Assembly (NCBI GenBank): GCA_973895155.1
Contig: OZ316893.1
Coordinates: 16,864,001-16,928,000, forward strand
Direction: 5' to 3'
DNA length: 64,000 bases
DNA from: Marsupella aquatica
Lineage: Eukaryota > Marchantiophyta
The position numbers were made by a program, and so were the translations under genes. Shown piece by piece: positions 31,501-41,900 of the stretch. The first letter of the stretch is position 1, and every line of letters begins with the position of its first letter. The notes below the pieces were generated by a model. It searched no databases. It saw only the letters and a list, made by a program, of their open reading frames with translations, and was not told the DNA's origin.

Positions 31501-33175
31501 ACTGATATGACTCTCCATATGACAATTTTAATGACCCTACTTTTAGTCATTGGCATTTATGACGGGCCATTGCTCACATATGACCCAATAAAGGCCCTAG
31601 TACCTCCAAAGAGAGCCAGCTTTAGATTCCTTGCAAGGTTGGAATATTCCTCTTCCCTAAATCTGCACCCACACCATACCCTAAAAGCATGACTCCCCTG
31701 CCCATTCCATTTGGGCAGCACTACCTCTTGGAGAACCCAAAAACAACTTTTATTTGCCTTTGTATGTGATGGTGTGCATGCATGGCAACACTTTTGGAAA
31801 ATCACTCCAAAGTCGTACGACTTGGGAGTGATTTCCCCAAAGGTGCATCATGCCTTAAGGAAACACAAAAACATGTGTCCAAAGTGTTTATGTCGCAACT
31901 AGTGGTTGGACAATGATGAGTATAGTGTCCCGCACCTCGTGGAGGGGTTCTCACCTCTATGTGGGGCCCCATGGCACTCTAGGGCGCACCTCCAGCCCCT
32001 AGCCCCAAACTGGTCATTTCTGCTTTTCCTTAATGACTGCATGAGGGACCCCTCAAATGACAATAATTCAGGTCATTCCACTTATATGACATCCAATGTG
32101 ACCATTTTAATGACCTTTCTTGTAGTAATTGGCATTTATGACGGGCCATTGCTCACATATGACCCAATAAAGGCCCTAGTACCTCCAAAGAGAGCCAGCT
32201 TTAGATTCCTTGCAAGGTTGGAATATTCCCAAACCCTAATCCCGCAGCCACACCATGCTAAGAAGCACGACTCCCCTGCCCATTCCATTCGTGCAGCACT
32301 ACCTCTTGGAGAACCAAAAAACAGGTTTTATTTGCCTTTGGATGTGATGGTATACATCCATGGTTGCACTTTTGGCAAATCACTCCAAAGTCGTACGACT
32401 TGGGAGTGATTTCCCCAAAGGTGCATCATGCCTTAAGGAAACACAAAAACATGTGCCCAAAGTGTTTATGTCGCAACTAGTGGTTGGACAATGATGAGTA
32501 TAGTGTCCCGCACCTAGTGGAGGGGTTCTCACCTCTATGTGGGGCCCATGGCACTCTAGGGCCCACCTCAAGCCCCTAGCCCCAAAATGGTCATTTGTGC
32601 TTTTCCTTAATGACTACATAAGGGACCCCTCAAATGACCACAAATCCAGTCATTAGACTGATATGACTCTCCATATGACAATTTTAATGACCCTACTTTT
32701 AGTCATTGGCATTTATGACGGGCCATTGCTCACATATGACCCAATAAAGGCCCTAGTACCTCCAAAGAGAGCTAGCTTTAGATTCCTTGCAAGGTTGGAA
32801 TATTCCCAAACCCTAAACCTGCACCCACACCATACTGAGAATGCACCCACACCATACTGAGAAGCATTACTCCCCTGCCCATTCCATTGGGGCAGCACTA
32901 CCTCTTGGAGAACCAAAAAACAACTTTTATTTGCCTTTGGATGTGATGGTATGCATGCATTTATTTGCAAATTAAAATATTCCCCGTCCAAACACCGGCA
33001 CAAACATGACACAATTACAACAAAGCATGACAACCTTCCATTGGTATTGCCCTACTTCTTGGAGAGACAAAAAGGTTTCATTTGCCCCATGGATACGATA
33101 GTATGCGCGCATCCATATATGATGACACTTCTGGAAAATCACTCCAAAGGTGTATGACTCTACAATTATGATAGG
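28570..33175. repeat. tandem array of about eight 565-580-bp units in CACTA-1
   Basis: The anchor word ACACTTTTGGCAAATCACTCC recurs at 28911, 29491, 30056, 30632, 31210, 31788, 32366 (first base changed) and, diverged, 33125. Spacings are 580, 565, 576, 578, 578, 578 and 759. Each unit has a near-perfect 34-bp palindrome, an AACTAGTGGTTGGA segment, a GTGGGGCCC...CACTCTAGGGC block and several ATGAC words. Units 4-7 are the most alike. It lies in the 5' half of CACTA-1 between the right subterminal region and the gene promoters. Confidence 0.9.
31219..31256. repeat. 34-bp near-perfect palindrome inside each array unit (type copy)
   Basis: Arms AATCACTCC and GGGAGTGATT surround the self-complementary core AAGTCGTACGACTT, with one mismatched pair in the arms. 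Equivalent palindromes lie at about 28922, 29502, 30066, 30642, 31799 and 32377, with a decayed one at 33136. The core is maintained in most copies, and the first two have paired changes (GTTGTATGAC). Confidence 0.85.
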
Positions 33176-34105
33176 TGTCTGGAATGACTATTGAGTATTT
33201 TAATCTTCATATCTCTTGGGTTCTTTAATGACTCTATAAGTAGTCATTTATGTAATAAGTCCATAATGACTGTATGTTATTGTAAACATTGATATATCCT
33301 GATTTTTAGATTGCCCTATATTTAGTCATTTATGCGACAAGTCCATAATGACAGTATGTTGTTGAAAACACCGATATATCCTAATTTCAAGATTGACTGT
33401 GGAGTTAGTCATTTATGAGAGAAGTCCATAATGACGGTATGTTCTTGTAAACACTGATATGTCCTAATTTCAAGATTGACCCTAGAGTTAGTCATTTATG
33501 GCAGAAGTCCATAATGACAATATATTGTGTAAACACTGATATATTCTCATTTTCAGATTGACCCTAAATTTTGTCATTTATGAGAGAAGTCCATAATGAC
33601 GGTATGTTCTTGTAAACACTAATATGTCCTAATTTCAAGATTGACCCTAGAGTTAGTCATTTATGGCAGAAGTCCATAATGACAATATGTTGTTGTAAAC
33701 ACTGATATATTCTCATTTTCAGATTGACCCTAAATTTTGTCATTTAACACCGTTGGTTAAAATGACGATAATACATTTTTTGTCATTTATCACCGTTGTC
33801 CAAAATGATGCAAATAGATTTTTGGTCATTTCAGTCATTGTCCAGAGTGACTATAATGTTGCTAAACACTGATTTATCATTGTTGTTATTAATTGTGTCA
33901 TTTAAGACATGTGTCTAAATTGACCATTTAGGGAAATTGGGTCATTTTGGTCGCATCAGTCATTATAGACATTATACAAAATGACGAAAAAATTAACATT
34001 TTGTCATTTCAGTCTATTGGTCATTGTGGACAGTCATTCCCCCGTCATTCTTTTTGTGTCATTAAAACTTTTGGTCATTTATTCATCTCTGTCATTGGGT
34101 GATTG
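33176..34105. repeat. CACTA-1 right subterminal GTCATTTATG / CCATAATGAC repeats
   Basis: Units of about 110-125 bp with TAGTCATTTATG, AAGTCCATAATGAC, GTAAACACTGATAT and AGATTGACCCTA recur from 33220 to 33740. Denser GTCATTT words follow up to the end. They mirror the left subterminal region and are the likely TNPA binding region. Confidence 0.75.
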
Positions 34106-34135
34106 GTCATAAAGGGCCCTGTTTTCTTCTAGTTA
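34106..34135 (-). repeat. CACTA-1 right terminal inverted repeat
   Basis: On the minus strand the end reads TAACTAGAAGAAAACA, then seven bases, then TTATGACCAA. It matches the left end except at the outermost bases, where CACTA has become TAACTA. Confidence 0.8.
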
Positions 34136-34138
34136 TAC
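34136..34138. repeat. 3-bp target-site duplication (TAC), right copy
   Basis: Matches TAC at 15026-15028. The copia reading frame continues directly beyond it. Confidence 0.75.
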
Positions 34139-34600
34139 TCAGCCTCAGTAGTAGACAACGCAATACATGAGTGAGTTGTCAACTTCCAACTGATACAATC
34201 TCCACTTAACATAAACACATAGCCTATAGTAGACTTCCTGTTATCCAAGTTACCTGCATAATCTGAATCTACAAAACCTTCTAACTCTAATGTAGAGTTT
34301 ACTTTATCGTCAAATATAATCCCACAATCTAAGGTACCTTCAGATATCGCAACACCCACTTCACTACTTCCCAGTGAAGTTTACCAGGGCATGCCCATAA
34401 ATCTGCTCAAAATGCTGATAGCATGGGCAATGTCAGGTCTAGTGCATGTCGTCGCATACATCAAACTACCCATGACACTAGTCTATCACTCTCACTAGAA
34501 GGGCAATCATTCTTTGAGAGTTTGAAGTGGGAAGCCAATGGAGTACCAACTGGTTTTGCATTCTCCATCCCATACTTGGCAAGTACCTTCTCCTAGTCCG
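34139..34600 (-). pseudogene. copia-C polyprotein, RT/RNase H linker and N-terminal RNase H
   Basis: On the minus strand the fragment runs from NAKPVGTPLASHFKLSKND (34560-34500), through MGSLMYATTCTRPDIAHAIS, to EGFVDSDYAGNLDNRKST and CIALSTTEAEY, the standard order at the end of a Ty1/copia pol. A stop and a small frame slip occur near 34380. It is the missing half of the RNase H at 14698-15024. It is cut off at about 34577, where gypsy integrase-like sequence starts. Confidence 0.8.
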
Positions 34601-34660
34601 ACATCAACCTACTACTCCTTACCATCCAAAGGCGAATGGGTTGACAAAACAAGAAAATGG
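34590..34660 (+). pseudogene. short gypsy integrase scrap fused to copia-C
   Basis: CATCAACCTACTACTCC and the following 45 bases match, with few differences, the gypsy integrase fragment at 38559-38610. The copia sequence before it also matches that before 38300. This copy lacks about 270 bp present in the other. Confidence 0.6.
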
Positions 34661-35553
34661 CATTGTCGTATGACAAAAAGAACAAAAAGTAGTAATTTAT
34701 CTTTATAAACGCAGAATTTGATCCCTTTAAGAACAGATTGGAAGTAGATTGAATGATTTAACAAATTCAAGACGTTTAGAGCTTCTTGCTCTAAACTTAA
34801 AATCTCTAACAAAGATAAAATTAACAAAATACAAGGAAAAGATAACTCTTGAGTTATAAATCCAAAAGGGAGAAGAAATCTATGATTAGATTGGTTTTAA
34901 CGTGCTACTGCCACTTCTTCATATAGGACTATGGACTCAACATAGACAGAATTAACCCTATCAAATCAGATTCTCTATTTTCTTGGAATCATAAAGATGA
35001 AAAATAAAAGGATTCTCTTGCTCACCAAATCCATAGTACATTTCTGGCTGATTTACTTAGATATGTATTAAAATGCCGTCAACATGGTTTGATTGTCAGC
35101 GATACGCAATTCAAATCAAACTCTAATACATATGCCAAGTAAAACAACAGTACTATGATACTCTGAAGATGGAATTTTGCTCCTTCAATTCAAACATCTA
35201 TCATCGAATTAGCTAACGAATCTTGACACAGCAAGCAAGCTTAGCAGTGAATTCGATAAGAATCTCAAAAGGTTGTGATTAAAAATCCAATCACTAGAAG
35301 GAATCTCCTGAATTCATTCACAATTGATAACGCATGCTTTCCTTCCATACAAGATATTCTTGTTAAAATGGAAGGTGGAAAACTATTCAGAATCTCTTTC
35401 TAAATAAAGTTTGTCCCCCTGAAGATGGATAAACTGAGGGGTCTTATAGGTGTAGACTTCTAACAAAAGGAAACTGAAGGGGTATAACTTTTCAAATCTC
35501 AAATATCCAAAAGGGTAGTCTCATAAAAGGTGAAGTGAGTGTGGAAAATGCAG
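34661..35553. other. AT-rich, gene-free retroelement debris
   Basis: No conserved coding segment seen. It may be LTR or untranslated sequence of the gypsy-like element whose fragments surround it. Confidence 0.35.
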
Positions 35554-36445
35554 TGGACGCTTCAGGAAGCGTCATGTTTGAAGCGGACGCTTTCCAAAGC
35601 GTCAGTAGTTTTGCTAAAACTAATAAACAGTGATCTTAATCTAATTTCAACTTCTAAACTAAAGGTCAAAATGAGGTGAAACTTTTCTAGGGTACTTTAC
35701 TACATATAATCTCCATTCTGGCAAAGTTTCAGACTTTTCTAAGACCTCTAAGTGCTTAAAATAAATCAATAAAAGTATCATAATGATATAAAAAGTTAAG
35801 GAAGGAAAAATAATTGTAAGTGTCAAATTTGGGTGGACGCTTTAGGAGGCGTCCAAAATACAAAGGACTTTTCAGACGCTTTGAAGAGCGTTGTCTGAAA
35901 TTTGATGTCTTCTATTGGTGGCGTACGTCTTTTGAACTTCGAGATGGACGCTTCACAAAGCGTCGGGGTCTGGGATGACTTGATAACGGAATCTTCAGAA
36001 AGCGTCGAGTCTTCTGAGTACTCATGAGGACGCTTCAAAAGTTGATGTTGCGTTAAAAGGTGTCGTGTCTCTCTGGCTTCTATGGATGCTTCAAGAAGCG
36101 TCATGTTTTGCTGGCATCAAATATGGACGCTTTCGGTAGCATCGGAGCTTTCCTTCACTTTGGGTTGGGGATGCTTCAGTTAGCGCTTGTATTGTGGTGG
36201 ATGCTTCGGGAACCGTCAACTCCCATTATCATCAAACACGGATGCTTCAGAAAGCGTCGAGCCTATTTTTACTTCGGAGCCGAGACGCTGAAGTCGGCAT
36301 CTATATCGTGATGGACGCTTCATAAAGCGTCCTGAATTGAGTTGCATCCTCAGCAGGAATTACTTGAAACAGAGTAACCAAAGGCACATGCCTCTGAAGC
36401 GTCAGAATAGTGGGGACGTTTTGTAAAGCGTTGTCTTTTGCTCCA
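35554..36445. repeat. array of about 14 short GACGCTTC...GAAGCGTC hairpins
   Basis: Units such as GGACGCTTCAGGAAGCGTC occur at 35555, 35585, 35835, 35873, 35946, 36084, 36125, 36239 and 36313, with degenerate ones between. Each is a 7-8-bp inverted repeat with a 2-4-nt loop. Spacing is irregular (30-70 bp) and the sequences between units differ, so this is not a simple tandem repeat. Confidence 0.8.
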
Positions 36446-38300
36446 AAAAAGTTAGAAAATTTCTCAAATAAACTCTTATTGATGAATTTTGACAAAAGTA
36501 CTCTTCCACATAGCCCTCCACTCAAAATTTGTCGTGTCCGCACAAGAAATGGAATAATATACTGTGTAATAATCTTTCAAAGGTCTTCTAATGGAATAAC
36601 AAAGCTGATCTTTACTGATTCAGAGTTATCAATTACATATGAGGCCAAATGTCGAGCAGAGGTAATCGAACAGGCCCTCTAATGGCTTGTGATCCTTGAG
36701 TACGAGAAGACGAATGAAGTTGGTTTCTCTTCAGTTGCTCTCTCAATTTAATAAGGTCCTTCTCACACTAAAACTAAATTGCATATCCGTCATGAGAGAC
36801 CTAGACATAATAGCTGTAAGGCCATGGATTTCCTAGAAGTATAGGAGGAAAGGGGGAGGAAGCTCTTCGAAGGGTATACCCCAACACCAGATTTCATACG
36901 TAAAGAATTTAGTTTTCTTATCCTTATCAATTGGTGGAACAATCTTTGGAAACTTATATGTAGGTATCAAAGTACGTATACCTTGAGAACATATTACTGG
37001 CAAAATCTGCTGCTATTGTCTGATACTCTCAACCTCCAAATGCCTGAAAGCTATTTGGTAGTCCTTCTTGGTCCAACAGTTAATAGAAGAAAGATTGGGG
37101 ACAGGAATAGGAGGTGGCAAATCAACCAATCTTCCCAGTCAAGGTGGAATTCGAATAATCCTGGGATTTGCCTCGTCTTCATTGTCATCACTGGGTGCTC
37201 CTATCCATCAAAAAATTACTCCTGGAGTTGAGGAAGGAATTACAGACTCCTTAGCAGGTGGGTGAGGTGGAGTCTCAGGAGAAGAAGTAGCAATGGTAGT
37301 CGGTACTAGCTTTGGTATCTCTTCACCTGTGAATTCTGCACATGAAAGCTCTTGCTCTAGCTGTAACTCTGAATAAACAGCTGGCTCACCTTGAACATCA
37401 GCTGGTTCCACTTGATTGACATTCTACTCCTGTGCTTCTCTCTGAGCCTTGTCAAAATCTTCAGTTGCATGCAATTCCATTGAATCTCTAGCTCTCCGTA
37501 ATCTCTTCCATGGTCTGCAACTATAAGTGACCGGGTACTCCTCTGGAGCTCAAGATGTGGAAGCTAGATAGGTTGAGTGTCCACAAAAATAATTCTCTCA
37601 AAGTTGATTGAAGCAGATGTATCGTGAAGTGTAACCACTGGACTCTGGTTTGGGCTATCATAATCCATTTGAACTGGTGATAATTCCTCATTATCTGAAT
37701 ACCAAGGAATTTGATTTAGTCTCTTAGCTAAATCCTCTGATAGATCTAGTGGTATGGTTACCATATCATTGTTTCCTTGTTGGCCAGAATCATATTGTTT
37801 AGGCCTTCGTAAGAATGGCACATCATCTTCATCAACAATCTCTCCAATTTCATCCTCACGATCACTTCTTGACAATATTGTAATCTCAAGATCTGGTCTC
37901 TCTAAACCAAGAATGTCCTGAGGAGATCCAAGAATGTCATGTAGAGGTGGTTGTGGGCTCCCATTGGAGAACTCATCCAATTCATAGTCCAGCAATGAAG
38001 CTAAAGCATCTTGCTCTACAGCAACTTAAGATGAAGATGGATAGGGCAATTCCTCCTAAACAATATCTTCTGCAATAGAGGGTAAAAATGGAGGTTCACT
38101 TGGTAATTCCTCAACTACTTCGGGTTCCTGAGTAACTTCCTCTGGATTCTCCAAGGAACTGTACCTCTCAACTTGTTTCATTGCCAGTCTATCACTCTCA
38201 CTAGAAGGGCAATCATTCTTTGAGAGTTTGAAGTGTGAAGCCAATGGAGTACCAACTGGTTTTGCATTCTCCATCCCATGCTTGGCAAGTACCTTCTATT
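36446..38300 (-). pseudogene. retroelement-like remnant: acidic/proline-rich ORF fused to a copia fragment
   Basis: Minus-strand open segments at 38274-38056 and 37995-37564 are joined by a short interval with two stops. The first starts with the copia linker MENAKPVGTPLASHFKLSKND and after residue 30 changes into a Glu/Pro-rich sequence (EEVTQEPEVVEELP). The second is acidic (LDEFSNGSPQPPLHDILGS, DREDEIGEIVDEDDVPF). Weaker minus-strand coding traces continue to about 36700. I do not recognise the acidic part. The copia piece is nearly identical to that at 34481-34590. Confidence 0.4.
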
Positions 38301-38474
38301 CTCAATCGTATGGATATGAAAAAAGCAACTACTTTGGAAACAAAATTGGTATTTTCAACAACCTTTTTTGGCCGGAAAAGCCCGAGGGAGACTTCTCCAT
38401 GAATCCATGAAAATAAGGAGTTAAAAAATATGTCAATTCGGCAAATAAGTTCTTTAGTACCTTGTTAAGTACGG

Positions 38475-38955
38475 ATCAACAAACTTTGGCCTCTGCAATC
38501 TCTTCGCAAGAATGACTGTTTTCACAATCAAATTACAGAATAAGTATACATCCAGCATTGACCTACTACTCCTTACCATCCAAAGGCAAATGGGTTGACA
38601 GAACAAGCAAATGGCATCATAGGTAAAATCCTAAACAAAATGGTAGCTCAGAACAACATTGATTGGGATGACAAATTGTTTGTTGTTGTTTTTGCTTACA
38701 ATTTAGCCTACAAGTCAACTACCGGTTATACACCCTTCTTCTTACCTTTGGATAGGAAGCTCTGGTACCCATGCAACTTGAGATTCCTACATTTCAAGTT
38801 ATAATTAAGGAGAGAGCTTCAGAGGAAGAAAGCCTGAGAGAGCAAGAATATAAATTAGAGGCCTTAGAAGAAGAAAGGATGATTTCAGCAAAGAGAGTAG
38901 AACATAGGCAGAACACAATGAAGCAACAATACAACAAAAAGCTTAAACTATTGTA
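38475..38955 (+). pseudogene. Ty3/gypsy integrase C-terminal fragment
   Basis: The reading GLTEQANGIIGKILNKMVAQ, then WDDKLFVVVFAYN and YKSTTGYTPFFL is typical of gypsy integrase after the catalytic Glu. A frame slip near 38775 leads to LEIPTFQVIIKE and a charged coiled segment ending NKKLKLL. Upstream, the HPQANG-type motif is degraded. It stops where the copia-A LTR begins (38952). Confidence 0.75.
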
Positions 38956-41900
38956 ACCCGAGTTAACTAGACCATAGATAAGGTTAACTAGGATAACGCC
39001 TACTCAGGTTAGGCCATACTAACTGCCTAACCACCAGACTATTGGAAAGCCTATATGTAAGAATATGGAAGGGAATGAAAGTTACATTGTTCATTCTATC
39101 ACAACACGTTATCAGCATGATGCTGCAAAATTGAATTTTTTTAGGAATTCAGATTTCAACAAGCATTTGCACTTGTGAGGACAAGGATACAAGGCTGGTG
39201 AACCGGGTGTGGATTGAAGAACAGATACATCGAGGGTGATATGAGGAGATAGACCCTGAAGATTGAGACCAAAAACGAATTGAATTGACCAATCCGGGAA
39301 ATACAAATCGGACCAAACATTGAGATATGTTACAATTCCAGATCCAAACTACTCAATTCCCAATTAAATATAATCGAGCTAAGTCACCCAAATTCCCATA
39401 TTACAGAGAGATCAAAATATTAAATCCCGTTTCCTAAAAGACATTATATCAATAAAACTCAGGAAAGATGTCAACATCCACACATTCAATGGAGAAACTC
39501 TTGTTCCAATCCTTAAACATTGATGGATCGAATTACCTGTCTTGGTCGTTAGACGCTGATGCACATCTAACATCTAAGAATTTACAGGACATGGTAATCA
39601 CTGACAATGGACAAACCCTCTAGCAAAAGGCGCAGGCCTTAATACTAATTAGACACCATTTGAGCGACTCCTTAAAGCGACAGTATATGAATGAATACAA
39701 TCCGAGGGTCCTCTAGGAAGAACTTCAATCACGCTTCGACCACACTCGCACCATATACTGGCCAGCAGCCAGACACGATTGGATTAATCTAAGAGTCCAA
39801 GACCATAAGACGATTGCAAAATACAACAGCAAACTATTCCGGATAGTATCACAACTGGCCATATGTGGCCACCCCATAAATGATGAAGAACAGATCGAGA
39901 AAACGTTATCCATCCTTCACTCTACCAATCTTATCCTCTCTACCCAATACCACAATATGCGATTCACCAAATATTCCAAATTAATCGCTCACATGCTCTT
40001 GGCCGAGAAGCACCAATTATTATTATTACAAAACTCCCCAAAAGAGACCCCTTGGAACCCTTCCAGTCACAAACCCAGAATCACACTATGCCACGAGACA
40101 AGGAGGTGAGGGATCCTCTTACCGTGGCCGAGGAAGCTTCAGGGGAGAAGCTCATATAGAGGCCGTGGAAGCTCTTTTAGAGGACACGGGGGCAGAGGTA
40201 ACTCCTTCAGAGGCAGATCCAGAGGTCGATATCAAAACAACGGTGGCAACTCAAGAAACAATTGGCAACAAGACAACTACCAACCTCAAGCGAGGACATA
40301 TCAACCCCAACCTGCTCAAGAGATAAACACAAAAACCCTCCTACATGTTTCCGTTGTGGCACTAAAGGGCACATTCAAAAATTCAGTCGTGCCCCAGTAC
40401 ACTTAGTGCAATTATACAAGAAGAGCATTGCACAAAACGAACCTGAAACGGATGGGACTTTCCTTGATTCTACAGAAATAATACCCTCCATAAATATGGT
40501 CCTGCAGAATACTACAACTCACATGTACACAAAAGAAAATTCTTCCCACTACATAGTGGACAGCGGCACATCGCATTCCATTTTGAAACACAAAGAGTTT
40601 TTTAACCATATTACACCATCACAAAGAAAACTCACATCTATCATGGGCCAACACCAACTGGAAGAGGGATTTGGACCGGCAACAGTGACTTTACCCTATG
40701 GAACAACGATCCAGGTAAAGTCAGCAATATACACCCCAAGGGCAACAAGAAACCTACTGAGATTTGGGGACATCCGATCTAACCATTTACACATCATGAC
40801 CAGTACACGAAATGGACGAGAAGTCCTGTACATCACCTCTGGGGAACCACCAAACATGGAGATTAGAGAGATTTTGAGTGCATCACCACCGGGTTGCTAT
40901 ACAACCAAAATTCAGAGCTTCCTTATTGAAGCACCCCAAAGCTCAATCACCGAGCTTTGGCATAGGAGACTGGGCCACCCTGGAATAACAATGTTCTAGA
41001 AACTCATCAGAGAAACACAAGGAATCCCAACATCGGTCCATCCTAGGTCTATGCACGACCCTTGCTTAGCTTGCTCACAGGGAAAGTTAATAATTCGGCC
41101 CTCACCTTCAACAATAGAACGTCAAATCCCAAACTTCTTGGAACGCATACACGCTGATGTGTGCGGACCGATAGACCCCCCAAGTTGCCCATTCCAGTTC
41201 TTCCTGGCTGTCATAGACGCATCCACAAAGTGGTATCAAATATCTTTGTTATCAACCAAAAACCTAGTCTTTTCCAGACTACTGGCCCACATCTTAAAAT
41301 TGAGAGCACAATTCCCTGAAAATCAGATTAAGACCCTCTGAGTTGACAATGCAGGAGAATTTACCTCCAAAACGTTCGAAGATTATTGCCAAGCAATGGG
41401 CATAGATGTCCAGTATCCAGTCCCCCACGTCCACTTCCAAAAACGGGATTGCTGAATCCCTGATTAAACGCCTACAAATGATAGCTTGGCCACTACTCAT
41501 GCAGACTAGCCTCCCAACAGCAGCCTGGGGGCATGCCATTCTTCACTCCGCTGCACTACTCAGCTACAGACCATCATCATTTAATTCAAGCACCCCACAT
41601 CACCTTGCACTAGGAAACACACCGAACGTCTCCCACTTGAGAACATTCAGTTGTAAGGTCATGGTTCCCATCCTGGGTCCCAAGCAAACCAAGATGGGGC
41701 TACAAAGGCATGCAGGAATATATATCGGTTTTGATTCCGCTTCAATCATAAGATACATGGAACCTACCACAACTGACATTTTTAAAGCACGCTTTGTGGA
41801 CTGCCACTTCTATGAAGAGATCTTTCCTAGACTGCAAACAAAGCAACAAACCGATAAAGAGAAGACCTCAGCACTTACTTGGCAAATCAAGGCTGGATTT

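Larger units (their letters stand above)
15029..34135 (-). mobile_element. CACTA-1, 19.1-kb En/Spm-type DNA transposon with PHD accessory gene
   Basis: The left end reads CACTAGTAGAAAACA. The right end, on the complementary strand, reads (TA)ACTAGAAGAAAACA. Both then share TTATGACCAA at the same distance (7 nt later). The ends are flanked by TAC duplications and split a copia RNase H frame. Inside, on the minus strand, are a PHD-finger gene (24629-23970), a three-exon TNP2 transposase (23372-19379) and a multi-exon TNPA/Tnp1-like gene (about 18996-16113). Both ends are dense in GTCAT/ATGAC words. The 5' non-coding 9.5 kb contains a large tandem array. The right terminal bases are altered (TAACTAG instead of CACTAG), which may reduce mobility. 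Length and gene set are those of an autonomous-type element. Confidence 0.88.

Noticed and set aside
29150-33157. Many ORFs of 60-170 codons on both strands
   Set aside because: They recur once per 578-bp unit and in both strands at the same places. They follow from the repeat and show no domain.
28570-33175. CRISPR-like reading of the regular palindromic repeats
   Set aside because: Units are about 578 bp in a eukaryotic transposon and the spacers are themselves repeated, so this is an ordinary tandem array.
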